Source: a virus
Strand: one strand, 5' to 3'
DNA: 40,223 bases
Virus record (IMG/VR): IMGVR_UViG_3300034521_000390
Coordinates: 1-40,223 of that record
Positions 21,369-31,801 of this stretch are shown one piece after another; the stretch's first letter is position 1, and each line of letters begins with the position of its first letter. The translations under genes and the position numbers were made by a program. Under the pieces are notes generated by a model, which made no database searches, was not told the DNA's origin, and saw only the letters and a program-made list of their open reading frames with translations.

Positions 21369-21645
21369 ATATCGCGTCAAAGAACGCTCCTTCATTAACG
21401 GCAAGCTCTGCGAGCCTGGCGATATTGTGGAGTTTTCCGGGGAGGCTGGCAAAAACCTGATCCCTCATAACGACGGTGATGTCGTGGTGAAGGAAGACGC
21501 TCTGCCAACCAATGAAGAGCTTCAGGAACTGGACCAACTTCGTACAATTTACGAAGAAATGTTCGGCGAAGCTCCGCATAAAAACACCAGCGCAAAAACT
21601 CTCAAAGAGAAGATTGACGCCCGGCGTAAAGAACTGGGCGTGTAA
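21361..21645 (+). CDS. Hypothetical structural-module protein (94 aa)
   Basis: A 94-aa protein from the ATG at 21361, which overlaps the preceding stop by 8 bp (ATGTCTAA). KYRVKERSFINGKLCEPGDIVEF is a small beta-barrel-like start; the C-terminal part has the HeH/SAP-like LRTIYEEMFGEAPHKNTSAKTLKEKIDARRKE motif that often binds nucleic acid or acts as a linker. A terminator follows. Function unknown. Confidence 0.7.
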   Translation: MSKYRVKERSFINGKLCEPGDIVEFSGEAGKNLIPHNDGDVVVKEDALPTNEELQELDQLRTIYEEMFGEAPHKNTSAKTLKEKIDARRKELGV

Positions 21646-21662
21646 GCGCTCAATAAAGTGCT

Positions 21663-21693
21663 AAAAGCCGGGGCCATTCGGCCCCGCTTTTCT
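21663..21693 (+). terminator. Terminator after capsid genes
   Basis: GGGGCC-ATTC-GGCCCC with flanking AAAAGC/GCTTTT pairs. It would let capsid genes be expressed more than the tail genes that follow. Confidence 0.8.
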
Positions 21694-21709
21694 ATGCGGA
21701 GACCTGAGA

Positions 21710-22045
21710 ATGAAAACTGTAAACATGAAAACAGGCACCGACTCATTCGTTGGTGAAGATGGAAAACCAGAAACCAAAGATCAGTATCCGTGGGGTCTGC
21801 GCATCACGCTGGATAACGAATCTCTGCAACGTCTCGGCCTGAATGCAAAATCACTGCCAGCGGTAGGTGATAGCGTTTCAGTTATGGCAATGGCTAACGT
21901 ATGTTCTGTGTCTACCCGCACCACAGATCACGGTGAAGACAACTATGTTGAGCTGCAGATCACCGATATTGGCCTGGCTCCACAGAAACGTGATGATGCC
22001 AAAGAGCTGAAAGATGCTTTCTACCCAGGCGAGGAGGATGATTAA
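21710..22045 (+). CDS. Capsid staple/decoration protein (111 aa)
   Basis: A 111-aa beta-rich acidic protein, the size of epsilon15 gp10, which clamps neighbouring capsid subunits on the shell surface. Visible: MKTGTDSFVGEDGKPETKDQYPWGLRITLDNESLQRLGL, then GDSVSVMAMANVCSVSTR and NYVELQITDIGL. Position after the capsid gene and length support the call. The stop overlaps the next start (TAATG). Confidence 0.82.
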   Translation: MKTVNMKTGTDSFVGEDGKPETKDQYPWGLRITLDNESLQRLGLNAKSLPAVGDSVSVMAMANVCSVSTRTTDHGEDNYVELQITDIGLAPQKRDDAKELKDAFYPGEEDD

Positions 22046-22650
22046 TGGCCTCCGTTATCGAGATCTGCAACCGCGCGCTGAGCAATATCGGCAACAGCCG
22101 CAGCATAAACAGTCTGAATGAAGCCAGTAAAGAGGCCGGACAGTGCTCCCTGCATTTTGATGCTTGCCGCGATGCTGCTCTGGCTGACTTTGACTGGAAC
22201 TTTGCCACCAAGCGCGTGGCGCTGGCTGATACGAATAATCCGCCTCCTGACTGGCAATACGCTTACCAGTACCCATCTGATTGTGTTCGCATAACCGAGA
22301 TAATGCCGCCCGGCCTACGCAATCCTACGGCTGCACAGCGCATTGAATATGTTGTCGGTTCCAATGAGGATCTGACAGGTAAGCTCATTTACACCGATCA
22401 GCCGAAGGCGTGGTTGAAATACGTAGCGCGGGTTACTGACGTCAATATGTATGACGCCATTTTTATGGAGGCGCTTTCCTGGCGTCTGGCTGCTGCCATC
22501 AACATGGCGCTGACCGATAGCGCAGATCTCGGTAACAACGCACTGACGATGTACAACCGCGTGATCCTGAGTGCTGGCTCACATAGCCAGAACGAATCGC
22601 AGGAGCCACAACCACCGTTAGATGATTTCACAGCAGCGAGGTTGTCATAA
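22045..22650 (+). CDS. Tail tubular protein A-like adaptor (201 aa)
   Basis: A 201-aa helical protein with the T7 gp11-type pattern: ICNRALSNIGNSRSINSLNEASKEAGQCSLHFDACRDAALADFDWNFA, then PDWQYAYQYPSDCVRI. These proteins form the dodecameric ring that joins portal to the tail nozzle. Coupled at both ends (TAATG). Confidence 0.85.
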   Translation: MASVIEICNRALSNIGNSRSINSLNEASKEAGQCSLHFDACRDAALADFDWNFATKRVALADTNNPPPDWQYAYQYPSDCVRITEIMPPGLRNPTAAQRIEYVVGSNEDLTGKLIYTDQPKAWLKYVARVTDVNMYDAIFMEALSWRLAAAINMALTDSADLGNNALTMYNRVILSAGSHSQNESQEPQPPLDDFTAARLS

Positions 22651-25127
22651 TGGCTTTTAGCTGGATTCAACCGAGCTTTGCCGGTGGTGAAATTGGCCCG
22701 TCACTGTACGGCCGCATTGATATGTCAAAGTATCAGGTGGCGCTTCGCAAGTGCGATAACTTCATTGTTCGTCAGTATGGCGGCGTAGAGAACCGACCTG
22801 GTACGCGCTTCGTTGGCCCGGCTAAATATCCTGATCGCAAGTGCCGGTTAATCCCGTTTCAGTTCTCGACCGTCCAGACCTACGCGCTTGAGTTCGGTCA
22901 TAACTATATGCGCGTCATTAAAGACGGCGCTTATGTTCTGACGACCAGCGATGTGATTTATGAGCTGTCGATGCCGTATGCTGATACCGACCTTTTCCGC
23001 ATTAAATTCACGCAGAGCGCTGACGTTCTGACGCTGGTGCATCCTGCATACCCGCCGAAAGAACTGCGCCGCTACGCACACGACAACTGGCAGATCGTCG
23101 ACGTCACCACCAAAAACGGACCGTTCGAAGATATCAACGTTGACGAGACAGTGAAGGTATACGCCAGCGCCAGCACAGGAACCATTACGTTGACGGCAAG
23201 TTCTGCCATCTTCGGTGCTGAGCAGGTCGGAAAATTGTTCTATCTCGAGCAGCCTGCTATTGATTCCGTGCCAGTATGGGAAACCAGCAAGACCACAGCA
23301 ATCAACGATGTGCGTCGTGCAGACAGCAACTACTATCGCGCCAATACTGCGGGCAAGACCGGAACACTTCGACCTTCACATACTGAGGGGATGTCGTGGG
23401 ATGGATGGGGAGGTACAGGTTCAGATGATACCGGGATCCAGTGGGAGTACCTGCACAGCGGTTTCGGCATTGCCAGAATAACAGCGGTGGCTGGCGACGG
23501 CCTGACCGCAACTGCCGATGTGGTTTCATTCATTCCGTCTCAGGTGGTTGGGTCTACTAACGCCAGCTATAAGTGGGCGAAATACGCGTGGAACAGCGTT
23601 AACGGCTACCCGAGCACCGTTGTTTACTACCAGCAGCGCCTGTACTTTGCCGCGTCTACCGCGTACCCACAAACAATCTGGGCAAGCCGCACCGGCGACT
23701 ATAAAGACTTCGGCAAGAACAACCCGATTCAGGATGATGATCGCATTATTTACACCTACGCCGGGCGACAGGTAAATGAGATCCGTCATCTTATTGACGT
23801 TGGTAACCTGGTAGCTCTGACTTCAGGCGGGGAATATACGATATCCGGGGACCAGAATAAGGTCCTTACACCGTCGGCGTTCTCGTTCAGCTCTCAGGGG
23901 AATAACGGCTCCAGCAATGTGCCGCCGATCGCCGTGGCTAACATCGCACTGTTCATCCAGGAGAAGGGAAGCGTTGTCCGTGATCTGGCGTATTCGTTTG
24001 ATGTTGACGGGTACCAGGGTACGGACCTGACCATACTGGCAAACCACCTGTTCCAGAAACACAGCATTATTGACTGGTCATTCTGCATTGTTCCGTACAG
24101 CAGCGCGTTCTGCATTCGTGATGACGGTAAATTGCTGGTGTTGACCTATCTGCGCGACCAGCAGGTTTTCGCATGGGCGCCACAATCCAGCGCCGGTAAG
24201 TACGAAAGTACCTGCTCCATCAGTGAAGGCAGCGAGGATGCTGTTTACTTCGTGGTTAATCGTACCATCAACGGACAGACAAAACGTTACATCGAACGCC
24301 TGTCCAGTCGACTGTTCACCAACGATGAGGACGCATTCTTTGTCGACTGTGGTCTGAGCTACGACGGGCGCAACACATCATCCCGCACTATGACTATCAG
24401 CGGTGGCACCGGAGACTGGAGTTATAAGGTTGATTATCCGGTTACTGTGAGTGGTGGATCGTATTTCGTTAATACCGATGTCGGTGCTCAGATCCAGTTC
24501 CCGTACTCAGAGACGGATCCAGATACTGGCGAAGTGGTAGCGAAAGAGCTACGCGGCGATATCATCTCCGTAACCAGCAACACTGCGGTAACCGTCCGAT
24601 TCAATCGCAACGTTCCGTCGGTACTGCGCAATGTGGCCACAACTAACTGGCAGATGGCCCGCCAGACTTTCGGCGGTTTGTCTCACCTTGAAGGGCAGAC
24701 GGTAAATATTCTTTCAGATGCCAGCGTTGAGCCACAGAAAAAAGTAACCGGTGGCTCTGTCACGCTGGAATCACCCGGTGCAGTTGTGCACATCGGTCTT
24801 CCCATTACCGCTGAATTCGAAACTCTGGATATCAATATCAACGGTCAGGAAACGCTGCTGGATAAAAAGCAGGTCATTCCTACTGTAACAATGGTGGTCA
24901 ACGCAAGTCGAGGAATATGGGCAACAACTCCTGGCGGAACCTGGTATGAATATCCGCAGCGGGAATTTGAGTTCTACGACGATCCTGTTGATGACGCTAC
25001 CGGGAAGGTGGAAGTAAAACTCGACAGCAACTGGGATAAAAACGGACGCGTTAAGGTTCGCCAACTTGATCCTTTGCCTCTGTCAGTGCTGGCTGTTCTT
25101 CCGCGCCTTACCGTCGGAGGCTTCTGA
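22650..25127 (+). CDS. Tail tubular protein B-like nozzle (825 aa)
   Basis: An 825-aa protein with the nozzle pattern of short-tailed phages: FAGGEIGPSLYGRIDMSKYQVALRKCDNFIVRQYGGVENRPGTRFV at the start, RKCRLIPFQFSTVQTYALEFGHNYMRV, and the central VVYYQQRLYFAASTAYPQTIWASRTGDYKDF and SGGEYTISG segments. It forms the hexameric tail tube through which DNA is ejected. The C-terminal third is beta-rich. Coupled to its neighbours by TAATG and TGATG. Confidence 0.88.
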   Translation: MAFSWIQPSFAGGEIGPSLYGRIDMSKYQVALRKCDNFIVRQYGGVENRPGTRFVGPAKYPDRKCRLIPFQFSTVQTYALEFGHNYMRVIKDGAYVLTTSDVIYELSMPYADTDLFRIKFTQSADVLTLVHPAYPPKELRRYAHDNWQIVDVTTKNGPFEDINVDETVKVYASASTGTITLTASSAIFGAEQVGKLFYLEQPAIDSVPVWETSKTTAINDVRRADSNYYRANTAGKTGTLRPSHTEGMSWDGWGGTGSDDTGIQWEYLHSGFGIARITAVAGDGLTATADVVSFIPSQVVGSTNASYKWAKYAWNSVNGYPSTVVYYQQRLYFAASTAYPQTIWASRTGDYKDFGKNNPIQDDDRIIYTYAGRQVNEIRHLIDVGNLVALTSGGEYTISGDQNKVLTPSAFSFSSQGNNGSSNVPPIAVANIALFIQEKGSVVRDLAYSFDVDGYQGTDLTILANHLFQKHSIIDWSFCIVPYSSAFCIRDDGKLLVLTYLRDQQVFAWAPQSSAGKYESTCSISEGSEDAVYFVVNRTINGQTKRYIERLSSRLFTNDEDAFFVDCGLSYDGRNTSSRTMTISGGTGDWSYKVDYPVTVSGGSYFVNTDVGAQIQFPYSETDPDTGEVVAKELRGDIISVTSNTAVTVRFNRNVPSVLRNVATTNWQMARQTFGGLSHLEGQTVNILSDASVEPQKKVTGGSVTLESPGAVVHIGLPITAEFETLDININGQETLLDKKQVIPTVTMVVNASRGIWATTPGGTWYEYPQREFEFYDDPVDDATGKVEVKLDSNWDKNGRVKVRQLDPLPLSVLAVLPRLTVGGF

Positions 25128-25591
25128 TGATTAACGCTCAGATCGTACCGGCCACCGCAGAGCATATCGAATCAATTCTTCCGTATGTCCGCCAGGCAGA
25201 TATTGACGAGTTTCTGGCAACCAATGGATGGAGTCCGCGCCGCGTTCTGGAAACCGGTCTTCGCACGTCAACATTCTGCTGCGCCGGTCTGATAAACGGT
25301 GATGTGGTGACTGTTTTCGGCGTAGCGCCAGCATCGATGATTGGCGGCAGCGGCATACCATGGCTTGTTGGCACTGACGCGCTGGAGAAATACCAGCGCA
25401 CCTTCCTTCGCCGCTGCGGAAAAGTGGTCAATGCAATGCTGGCTGTTTACCCGTATCTTGAAAATTATGTTGACGCACGCAACCACACCGCACGCATATG
25501 GCTTCACTGGCTGGGATTCGCCATCGACGAACCTCAGCCATACGGCATTAAAAACCTACCGTTTCACCGTTTCCACATGGAGAGAAAATAA
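25127..25591 (+). CDS. DUF2833 GNAT-like internal virion protein (154 aa)
   Basis: A 154-aa protein resembling the T7 gp13 / DUF2833 group, whose fold is that of GNAT acetyltransferases: INAQIVPATAEHIESILPYVRQADIDEFLATNG, GDVVTVFGVAPASMIGGSGIPWLVGTD, and ARNHTARIWLHWLGFAIDEPQPYG. The acetyl-CoA binding loop is not well conserved, so catalysis is doubtful. In T7 the homologue assists assembly of the internal core. It lies at the equivalent place here. Confidence 0.78.
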   Translation: MINAQIVPATAEHIESILPYVRQADIDEFLATNGWSPRRVLETGLRTSTFCCAGLINGDVVTVFGVAPASMIGGSGIPWLVGTDALEKYQRTFLRRCGKVVNAMLAVYPYLENYVDARNHTARIWLHWLGFAIDEPQPYGIKNLPFHRFHMERK

Positions 25592-26172
25592 TGTGTAGCC
25601 CGGCTATCGCTCTCGCTGGCGCCAGTGTCGCTTTAAGTGGCGTTTCAGCATACAACCAGTACCAGCAAGGTAAGTATTCGTCTGCTGTTGCCGAGCAAAA
25701 TGCAGAAGTTGCCACGGCACAGGCACAGGATTCTATCAACCGTGGCAACGCTCAGGCTGATGAGGTTCGTCGTCGTAACCGTCAGGCTGCTGGCACCCAG
25801 GCGGCAACTATGGGCGCAACTGGTGCTGATCTCTCCACTGGTGGAGCGCTTGATATCTTTGGCGATACAGCTCAGTTTGGCGCGCTTGATGCGCTGACTA
25901 CGGTTAATAACGCTCAGCGTGAAGCGTATGGCTATCAGGTTCAGGCTGAAAACTACAAAGCTCAGGCCAACTCAGCACGCAAGCAGGGGAATATGGGCGC
26001 ATTCACTACTTTGCTGACTGCTCCACTTCAGGCATACGGCGCTTACCAGATGGGCGGCGGAACGTGGAATCCATTTAAAACGTCAGTAGCCTCTGGGGGC
26101 GGAAGCACCCCAATGCTTTCCAATAAAGGTTTCGTTAATAGCAACTCGCAATTTAAATTAGGGGGCTACTAA
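25591..26172 (+). CDS. Internal virion protein, T7 gp14-like (193 aa)
   Basis: A 193-aa Ala/Gln-rich protein with a hydrophobic N-terminus (SPAIALAGASVALSGVSAYNQYQQGKYSSAVAEQNAEV) and a central DEVRRRNRQAAGTQAATMGATGADLSTGGALDIFGDTA segment typical of T7 gp14-like ejected proteins. In T7 this protein makes the pore in the outer membrane during DNA injection. Coupled on both sides by TAATG. Confidence 0.8.
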   Translation: MCSPAIALAGASVALSGVSAYNQYQQGKYSSAVAEQNAEVATAQAQDSINRGNAQADEVRRRNRQAAGTQAATMGATGADLSTGGALDIFGDTAQFGALDALTTVNNAQREAYGYQVQAENYKAQANSARKQGNMGAFTTLLTAPLQAYGAYQMGGGTWNPFKTSVASGGGSTPMLSNKGFVNSNSQFKLGGY

Positions 26173-28862
26173 TGCCAGTCGTGCCAACAGTCACAGGAAG
26201 AGAGGTGCAGTCTCAGGGATTTTCTTCTCCTGGATTCCAGACCTTTGAACAACCTAATATTGGTGATGCTCTCGTTGATGCTGGAAGCAAAGCTATCAAC
26301 GTATTTGGCGAGGCCAAGCAGAGGGCTAATGTGGCTCTTTCTCAGGAGGCCAGCTTAAAACTCAGTCAGGCAGAAGAAAATTTAAAGACCCAGCTTTATA
26401 GTCTGAAGGGCCAGAACGCCATCGGCAAGGGACTGGAGTTTACGCAGCAATATGATGAGCAGATCCAATCGCTGTCTGCATCTTTACCTGATGACGCATC
26501 GCGCCAGATGTTCATGCAGCAGGCACAGCAGCAACGTATCCAGTTTCAGGGTAATGTAGGCCGCTATGAGCAAGGTCAGGTTAACGAGTTTGAGAGTAAT
26601 CAATACGATGCCACCAGACAACTACAAATTCAGAAAGAGGCTGACTCATGGAATAACCCGCAGGAGGCGGTACTCGCAAAAAATATCCGTACAGTAGCAA
26701 CTGCAAGATATGGCGCCTCAAGAGGGTGGTCGCAGGAACAGATTCTGGCTGCCATTGAAAAAGATAACCTTGCCGCCACTGAGATGAGAGCTAAAAACTA
26801 CGCCGTTGATAATCCACTGGGATGGATGAACGGCGAGTTTTCGGCAGATGATACCGGCGGATTGGATATGCGTGCTGTCGGTATTGTCGAGTCTGGGGGG
26901 AAGCATCTTAATTCTGACGGTTCAATTATTACATCTTCTGCCGGTGCTCAGGGTCGCTTTCAGTTGATGCCAGAAACAGGGAAAGAACTGGCTGCAAAAC
27001 GTGGGATTCAATACAACCCGTCAGACGAAGAGCAGCACACCATGCTGGCATCAGATTACGCTCAGGAGCTGTCAAACAAATATGGTTCTGAATTGCTGGC
27101 CGGAGCTGCATATAACTGGGGGCAGGGCAATGTTGATAAGCTTATTGAAAAGGTTGGTGATCCAAGAAAAGGCGAGATATCTCAGGCCGACTTCATAAAA
27201 CAACTACCATCTGAAACTCAGGGATGGATTTCACGGTACCGTAAAAATAAAACCGGTATGGACCCTGTTACAGTTTATCAGATTGATAATCTTGCAAACG
27301 CTCAGATAGAGAAGCAGAGAAAGCTGGTTCTTAATGAACTTGAACCATTGCTCAACAATACAATGGCGCAACTCAACAATGGCGAGGTGCCCGATACAGT
27401 TCCTTCTATCCCGGCCATTATGTTCGGCTATGGTGAGCAGGGAAAGAAAATGGTGTCAAAGCTTGATATCGCCATGGACAACGCAAAGACTTTCCAGGCA
27501 ATTCAGTACCTTTCACCAGAACAGCAGCAGCAGGAACTACTCAAAAAGAAACCCGAGGTTAACGATCCTGATTACGCGTTGAAGCTGGAAGCGTATGGAA
27601 AGTTATCTTCTTTGGTTAGCCGGTCAAATGAAACCATACAGGCTCAGCGGGACTCTCGTAGATTCAATGAAGCGCTTTCAATGGGTGAAAAGCTGGACCC
27701 TGCAAATAAGTCCATGCAGAAAGCTGCCGACTATACGCAAACTGCTCAGAATTTCAGAATTAACGACGGTTCTACGCATGACGGAGTCGTCCAACTAGTA
27801 GCCCAAACGGGCATTATCCCATCGCAGGTTACATCACAGTTGTCTGCTGTATCTCGATCTCGTAGTCCTGATGCTGTTAAGCAGGGGGCTGATCTGTTTA
27901 ACCGCCTGTATGACGCCGATCCTGCTTCTGTCGGTGATATGCCTAAGGATATGCAGGGATTCTATCTTACCGTTAAGCAGCTTACAGATTCTGGTATGGC
28001 TCCTGAATCAGCCATCGAACAGGCACAAAACCTGACTTATAACCAGACTGATGCGCTTAAGGCTCAGTTGGCATCTACTCAAAGCACTAAGGAGTATAAA
28101 AAAGACCGGGTTAAGGCGATGGATTCTGCCGTCAGCAATATGTCGCAGTTGTTCAGGTTTGACCCGTCAGCTGATGATCAGTCGCCTGAAGCGGCTCGTT
28201 TTCGTAACGACTATCAGGCGCTGTATGACATTAATTACCGCACCACAGGCGGCAACGCCGATGCGGCAAAGAAAATGACCAATCAGCAGATAGCACGCAC
28301 CTGGAGCATCAGCGAAGTTAACGGCGGCGCTAAATTCATGAAATACGCTCCGGAGGCGCTATATAACTACGGCCCATCAGGCTGGCAGGCTGCGCAGTGG
28401 AAGGAAGAAAAAGAACGCCTTATGTATGGCGACCGTAAAGAGACAATAACCACCAGCCCGACACAGCTCGGTATCACGTCAGGTAACGCCCCTGTAGTTG
28501 AGACAAAAACTCCTGAAAGCCGTATCGGTGGTGAGTTGGAAATTACGCCCGATGTATTGACCGCGCGCCAGGGGGATTACGCCATTATGGTGAGAATGAA
28601 GGATAAGGATGGTATTGAGTCGGTGCAGCCATTCTTCGATAAATATGGTAGCCAAATGCGTTGGAAGCCATCACTTGAGGACTGGGAGCCTTATAAAAAG
28701 TCTCAAATTGAGAGAGAGCAAAAAGACCAAGAGGAAATGCTTAAAGGGCAGGAAATTCGTGGGTTTAAAGATAAACACCGCGCTATTGATGAACAATATC
28801 GCAGGTTCCACAATGATCGTGTTAACCGCTTTAAAAACTATTTCTCATGGAGTAATGAATAA
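26172..28862 (+). CDS. Ejected internal protein with lytic transglycosylase domain (896 aa)
   Basis: An 896-aa protein. Residues about 230-335 form an SLT lysozyme domain: VGIVESGGKHLNSDG with catalytic Glu near 239, then SSAGAQGRFQLMPETGKELA and AGAAYNWGQGNVDKLI. The flanks are long helical regions (QEASLKLSQAEENLKTQLY and others). In short-tailed phages such a protein is ejected before the DNA and opens the peptidoglycan locally. In T7 the enzyme is part of gp16; here it is joined to a gp15-like helical protein instead. Coupled to neighbours (TAATG). Confidence 0.85.
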   Translation: MPVVPTVTGREVQSQGFSSPGFQTFEQPNIGDALVDAGSKAINVFGEAKQRANVALSQEASLKLSQAEENLKTQLYSLKGQNAIGKGLEFTQQYDEQIQSLSASLPDDASRQMFMQQAQQQRIQFQGNVGRYEQGQVNEFESNQYDATRQLQIQKEADSWNNPQEAVLAKNIRTVATARYGASRGWSQEQILAAIEKDNLAATEMRAKNYAVDNPLGWMNGEFSADDTGGLDMRAVGIVESGGKHLNSDGSIITSSAGAQGRFQLMPETGKELAAKRGIQYNPSDEEQHTMLASDYAQELSNKYGSELLAGAAYNWGQGNVDKLIEKVGDPRKGEISQADFIKQLPSETQGWISRYRKNKTGMDPVTVYQIDNLANAQIEKQRKLVLNELEPLLNNTMAQLNNGEVPDTVPSIPAIMFGYGEQGKKMVSKLDIAMDNAKTFQAIQYLSPEQQQQELLKKKPEVNDPDYALKLEAYGKLSSLVSRSNETIQAQRDSRRFNEALSMGEKLDPANKSMQKAADYTQTAQNFRINDGSTHDGVVQLVAQTGIIPSQVTSQLSAVSRSRSPDAVKQGADLFNRLYDADPASVGDMPKDMQGFYLTVKQLTDSGMAPESAIEQAQNLTYNQTDALKAQLASTQSTKEYKKDRVKAMDSAVSNMSQLFRFDPSADDQSPEAARFRNDYQALYDINYRTTGGNADAAKKMTNQQIARTWSISEVNGGAKFMKYAPEALYNYGPSGWQAAQWKEEKERLMYGDRKETITTSPTQLGITSGNAPVVETKTPESRIGGELEITPDVLTARQGDYAIMVRMKDKDGIESVQPFFDKYGSQMRWKPSLEDWEPYKKSQIEREQKDQEEMLKGQEIRGFKDKHRAIDEQYRRFHNDRVNRFKNYFSWSNE

Positions 28863-31753
28863 TGCCTGTGTATTCCTCGCCAGAAGAACTGAGCAACGGA
28901 TTTACTCCGGCAGGCAATGTCCTGCCAGCGCCAACAGGGTTTGATGTTCCCTTGCCAGAAGGAACTAACCCGGAGATTCAGCAGCCTGAACCATCAGTAT
29001 GGGGTGCAGCATTCCGCCAGAATAACTTGCTGGCCGAGATGTTCCGACCTGCGAAACAGTTTGAGCCAGTCGATGGATATAACCCCTACACAGACAAAAG
29101 TGAGATTCATGGATATGAGCAATGGGGATCTGCTTTTGCTGATTCCCGTTCGCCGGAAGAAACTGCCTGGCTGAAACAGCAGATTGACGACGAAAACGAG
29201 GACCGTCGGGTACTTTCTGAGGCGGGCGGGGAGGGTGTTCTTGCCAGTATTGCCGCTGGGGTTGTTGACCCGGTCACCGTGGCTTCAATGTTTATCCCTG
29301 GCGCTCAGGGTGGGGCAGTGGCCCGTATCGCATCGCAGGCTGCGATAGGCGCAGCTGCAACAGCGGCCAGCGAGGTCGTGCTCAACAACCAGCAGATCAC
29401 CCGCACTTGGGGAGAAAGCGCCTCCCACGTAGCAGCCGGTGCGTTGATGAGCGGTGTATTCGCAGCTGCCGGAACTGCGCTGTCACCATCCGTCCGCACT
29501 GCGGCCACGCGCGAAGTGGCTGATGCGCTCGATAATATGAGCATCACGTCAGCGACGGATACGGCAGCAGCATCACTCCCAGAAGGTGGCAGCGTCGGCG
29601 CGGCGCGAATCAATGAAGCCACGCTCGAGGATCTCACCCCCGCAACTGGTGGCCCGGTTGGTAAGCTGGCACGTAAGGCAGGCAGCTATCTGACACCGTT
29701 TACCCGTCTGATGGAGTCACCGTCGAAAACCTCACGCCGCACGGCGCTTGAGCTGGCAGAGAATAACTACACGCTGCAGGGCAATGCCCGCGGCATTGAG
29801 ACACCCATCGCAGCAGAAACCCGTGTTCGCGGGTGGCGTCGTGAAGAAGCAGCTGTCGTGGTGACGAACAAGCAGGCCTATAGCCAGTATAAAGCCGCTG
29901 GTGGTGACCTTAGTTTTTCCCAGTTTCGGGAAGAAGTTGGTAATGCCATGCGCAGCGGCGATGTGCATGCTAACCCGGTGGTGCAGGAAGCAGCGCAGTC
30001 TATGCGCACCGTTATTAACCGGGTGAAAGTGGCACAGCAAAAGCTTGGCCTGTTGCCACCTGACGAGGAACTGAAAGCCATCGGCCAGGAGAGTTATTTC
30101 CCGCGCGTGTACAAAGTCGGCAAAATCGTCAACGAGCGAGATAAATTTCGAGACATGCTGGTCGACTGGTGGTCGCGCGGTGAGAAAACCATGTCCCGCG
30201 AAGAGGCAGAAATTACGGCCGATGCCACGATCAATAAAATCGTTGGTGCAAAAATTCCCCAGGATTTCGCAAACGTCTTTATGGTGAAAGCGGCAGGAAG
30301 CACCCGGGCGCGTACGCTCAGCGTTCCAGACCGTCTGATGAAAGATTATCTGGAGAGTGACGCCAACTATGTGTTGCAGCGTCACATTCGCGAGGCATCG
30401 GCAGAGGTTGAGCTGACGCGCGCATTCGGTAACAAATCCCTGGAAAAGCAGCTTAAGGATATTCAGGACGAATACGATGCGCTGATGCGCCAAAACCCAA
30501 AAGACCAGGAGAAGCTGGCGAAAGCCCGCGATAACGATATCCGCGACATCACAGCGCTGCGTGACCGTCTGGCGGGAACCTACGGGATGCCTGACGATCC
30601 ATCATCATTTTTCGTCCGCGCCGGTGCGTTTCTGCGCAGCGCTAACTTTGTTACAAAGCTGGGCGGCATGACCGTTTCCGCTATTCCTGATCTCGCGCGC
30701 GGTGTGATGGTTAACGGGTTTGGCAATACTATGCGAGGTTACTCTGCGCTGATCACCCGGTCACCGGCATTCAAGGCCAGCAGGGCCGAGCAGTTAAAAA
30801 TGGCTGTCGGGCTGGAGACCATCCTTCATACCCGCGCACGTACGATGGGGGACCTGGTGGACAGTTCTGCACGTACCACGGCGGTGGAAGCTGGCATGGA
30901 GCGTGTTACTGATGCGTTCGGAAAGCTCACTATGATGGGGCACTTCGATGATATGAACAAATCGGTGAACGGCATGATAACGTCCGATGGCATTCTCTCC
31001 GGTGCGTTTGCTGGACACCGTCTGGCGAAGCTCGGAATTAACGACAACATGGCCGCACGTATCCGTAGCGAGTTTGAAAAACATGGAGAAGTAATCGAAG
31101 GCTGGCATATAGGCAATTTTGAAAAATGGGACGATCAGCATGTTGCTGGCGTTTTCCAGTCGGCGGTACTGAAGGACGTTAACAACACCGTTATCACACC
31201 CGGTATCGGTGATACACCTCTGTGGGCCAGTACGCCGCTGGGTAAGACGATCTTCCAGTTTAAATCTTTCGCTACGGCGTCTTATAACCGCGCAACGCTG
31301 GGTGGTCTGCAGGAAGGTACTGGGCAGTTTTATTACGGTACCGCATTCCAGATTGCATTGGGAGCGCTAACGTATGCACTTAAGCAGGCTGCGAATGGTA
31401 AAGAAGTCGACTGGACACCGCAAAAACTTGTGATTGAAGGCATTGACCGTTCAGGCATTCTCGGTCCGCTGATGGAATACAACAACATGGCGGAGAAAGC
31501 CACTGGTGGAATGATTGGCCTTGGTGCGCTGCTGGGAACTGGTACGCAGTCACGTTACGCCAGTCGCGGCTTTATCGGTTCGGCACTGGGGCCAACGTTT
31601 GGTCTTCTTGATACCATTACTGATGTTACCGCTGGGGTGCTTAACGGTGACGCCGGGGATCGGGTGCTGCATAATGTGCGTACGCTTCTCCCTGGCAATA
31701 ACCTGTTCTGGATCGCTCCATTGATAAACCAAGTGGATCCTGGCTTAAGGTAA
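28862..31753 (+). CDS. Large internal/ejection protein (963 aa)
   Basis: A 963-aa protein and the last of the internal core set. An N-terminal Pro-rich stretch is followed by a hydrophobic segment (VLASIAAGVVDPVTVASMFIPG, about 120-145; AIGAAATAASEV), then long helical regions and a C-terminal half with FVTKLGGMTVSAIPDLARGV and TPLGKTIFQFKSFATASYNRATLGGL, which is typical of the C-terminus of phage ejection proteins comparable to T7 gp16. It probably spans the inner membrane during DNA entry. No enzymatic domain visible. Confidence 0.82.
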   Translation: MPVYSSPEELSNGFTPAGNVLPAPTGFDVPLPEGTNPEIQQPEPSVWGAAFRQNNLLAEMFRPAKQFEPVDGYNPYTDKSEIHGYEQWGSAFADSRSPEETAWLKQQIDDENEDRRVLSEAGGEGVLASIAAGVVDPVTVASMFIPGAQGGAVARIASQAAIGAAATAASEVVLNNQQITRTWGESASHVAAGALMSGVFAAAGTALSPSVRTAATREVADALDNMSITSATDTAAASLPEGGSVGAARINEATLEDLTPATGGPVGKLARKAGSYLTPFTRLMESPSKTSRRTALELAENNYTLQGNARGIETPIAAETRVRGWRREEAAVVVTNKQAYSQYKAAGGDLSFSQFREEVGNAMRSGDVHANPVVQEAAQSMRTVINRVKVAQQKLGLLPPDEELKAIGQESYFPRVYKVGKIVNERDKFRDMLVDWWSRGEKTMSREEAEITADATINKIVGAKIPQDFANVFMVKAAGSTRARTLSVPDRLMKDYLESDANYVLQRHIREASAEVELTRAFGNKSLEKQLKDIQDEYDALMRQNPKDQEKLAKARDNDIRDITALRDRLAGTYGMPDDPSSFFVRAGAFLRSANFVTKLGGMTVSAIPDLARGVMVNGFGNTMRGYSALITRSPAFKASRAEQLKMAVGLETILHTRARTMGDLVDSSARTTAVEAGMERVTDAFGKLTMMGHFDDMNKSVNGMITSDGILSGAFAGHRLAKLGINDNMAARIRSEFEKHGEVIEGWHIGNFEKWDDQHVAGVFQSAVLKDVNNTVITPGIGDTPLWASTPLGKTIFQFKSFATASYNRATLGGLQEGTGQFYYGTAFQIALGALTYALKQAANGKEVDWTPQKLVIEGIDRSGILGPLMEYNNMAEKATGGMIGLGALLGTGTQSRYASRGFIGSALGPTFGLLDTITDVTAGVLNGDAGDRVLHNVRTLLPGNNLFWIAPLINQVDPGLR

Positions 31754-31801
31754 TGGTCTAATTATGACCATGAAAATAAATTTATTATCCAAGGGCGTAT
31801 G

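Noticed and set aside
29732-30493. 253-codon minus-strand frame opposite the large ejection protein
   Set aside because: Antisense to a coupled virion gene, without promoter, ribosome site or domain.
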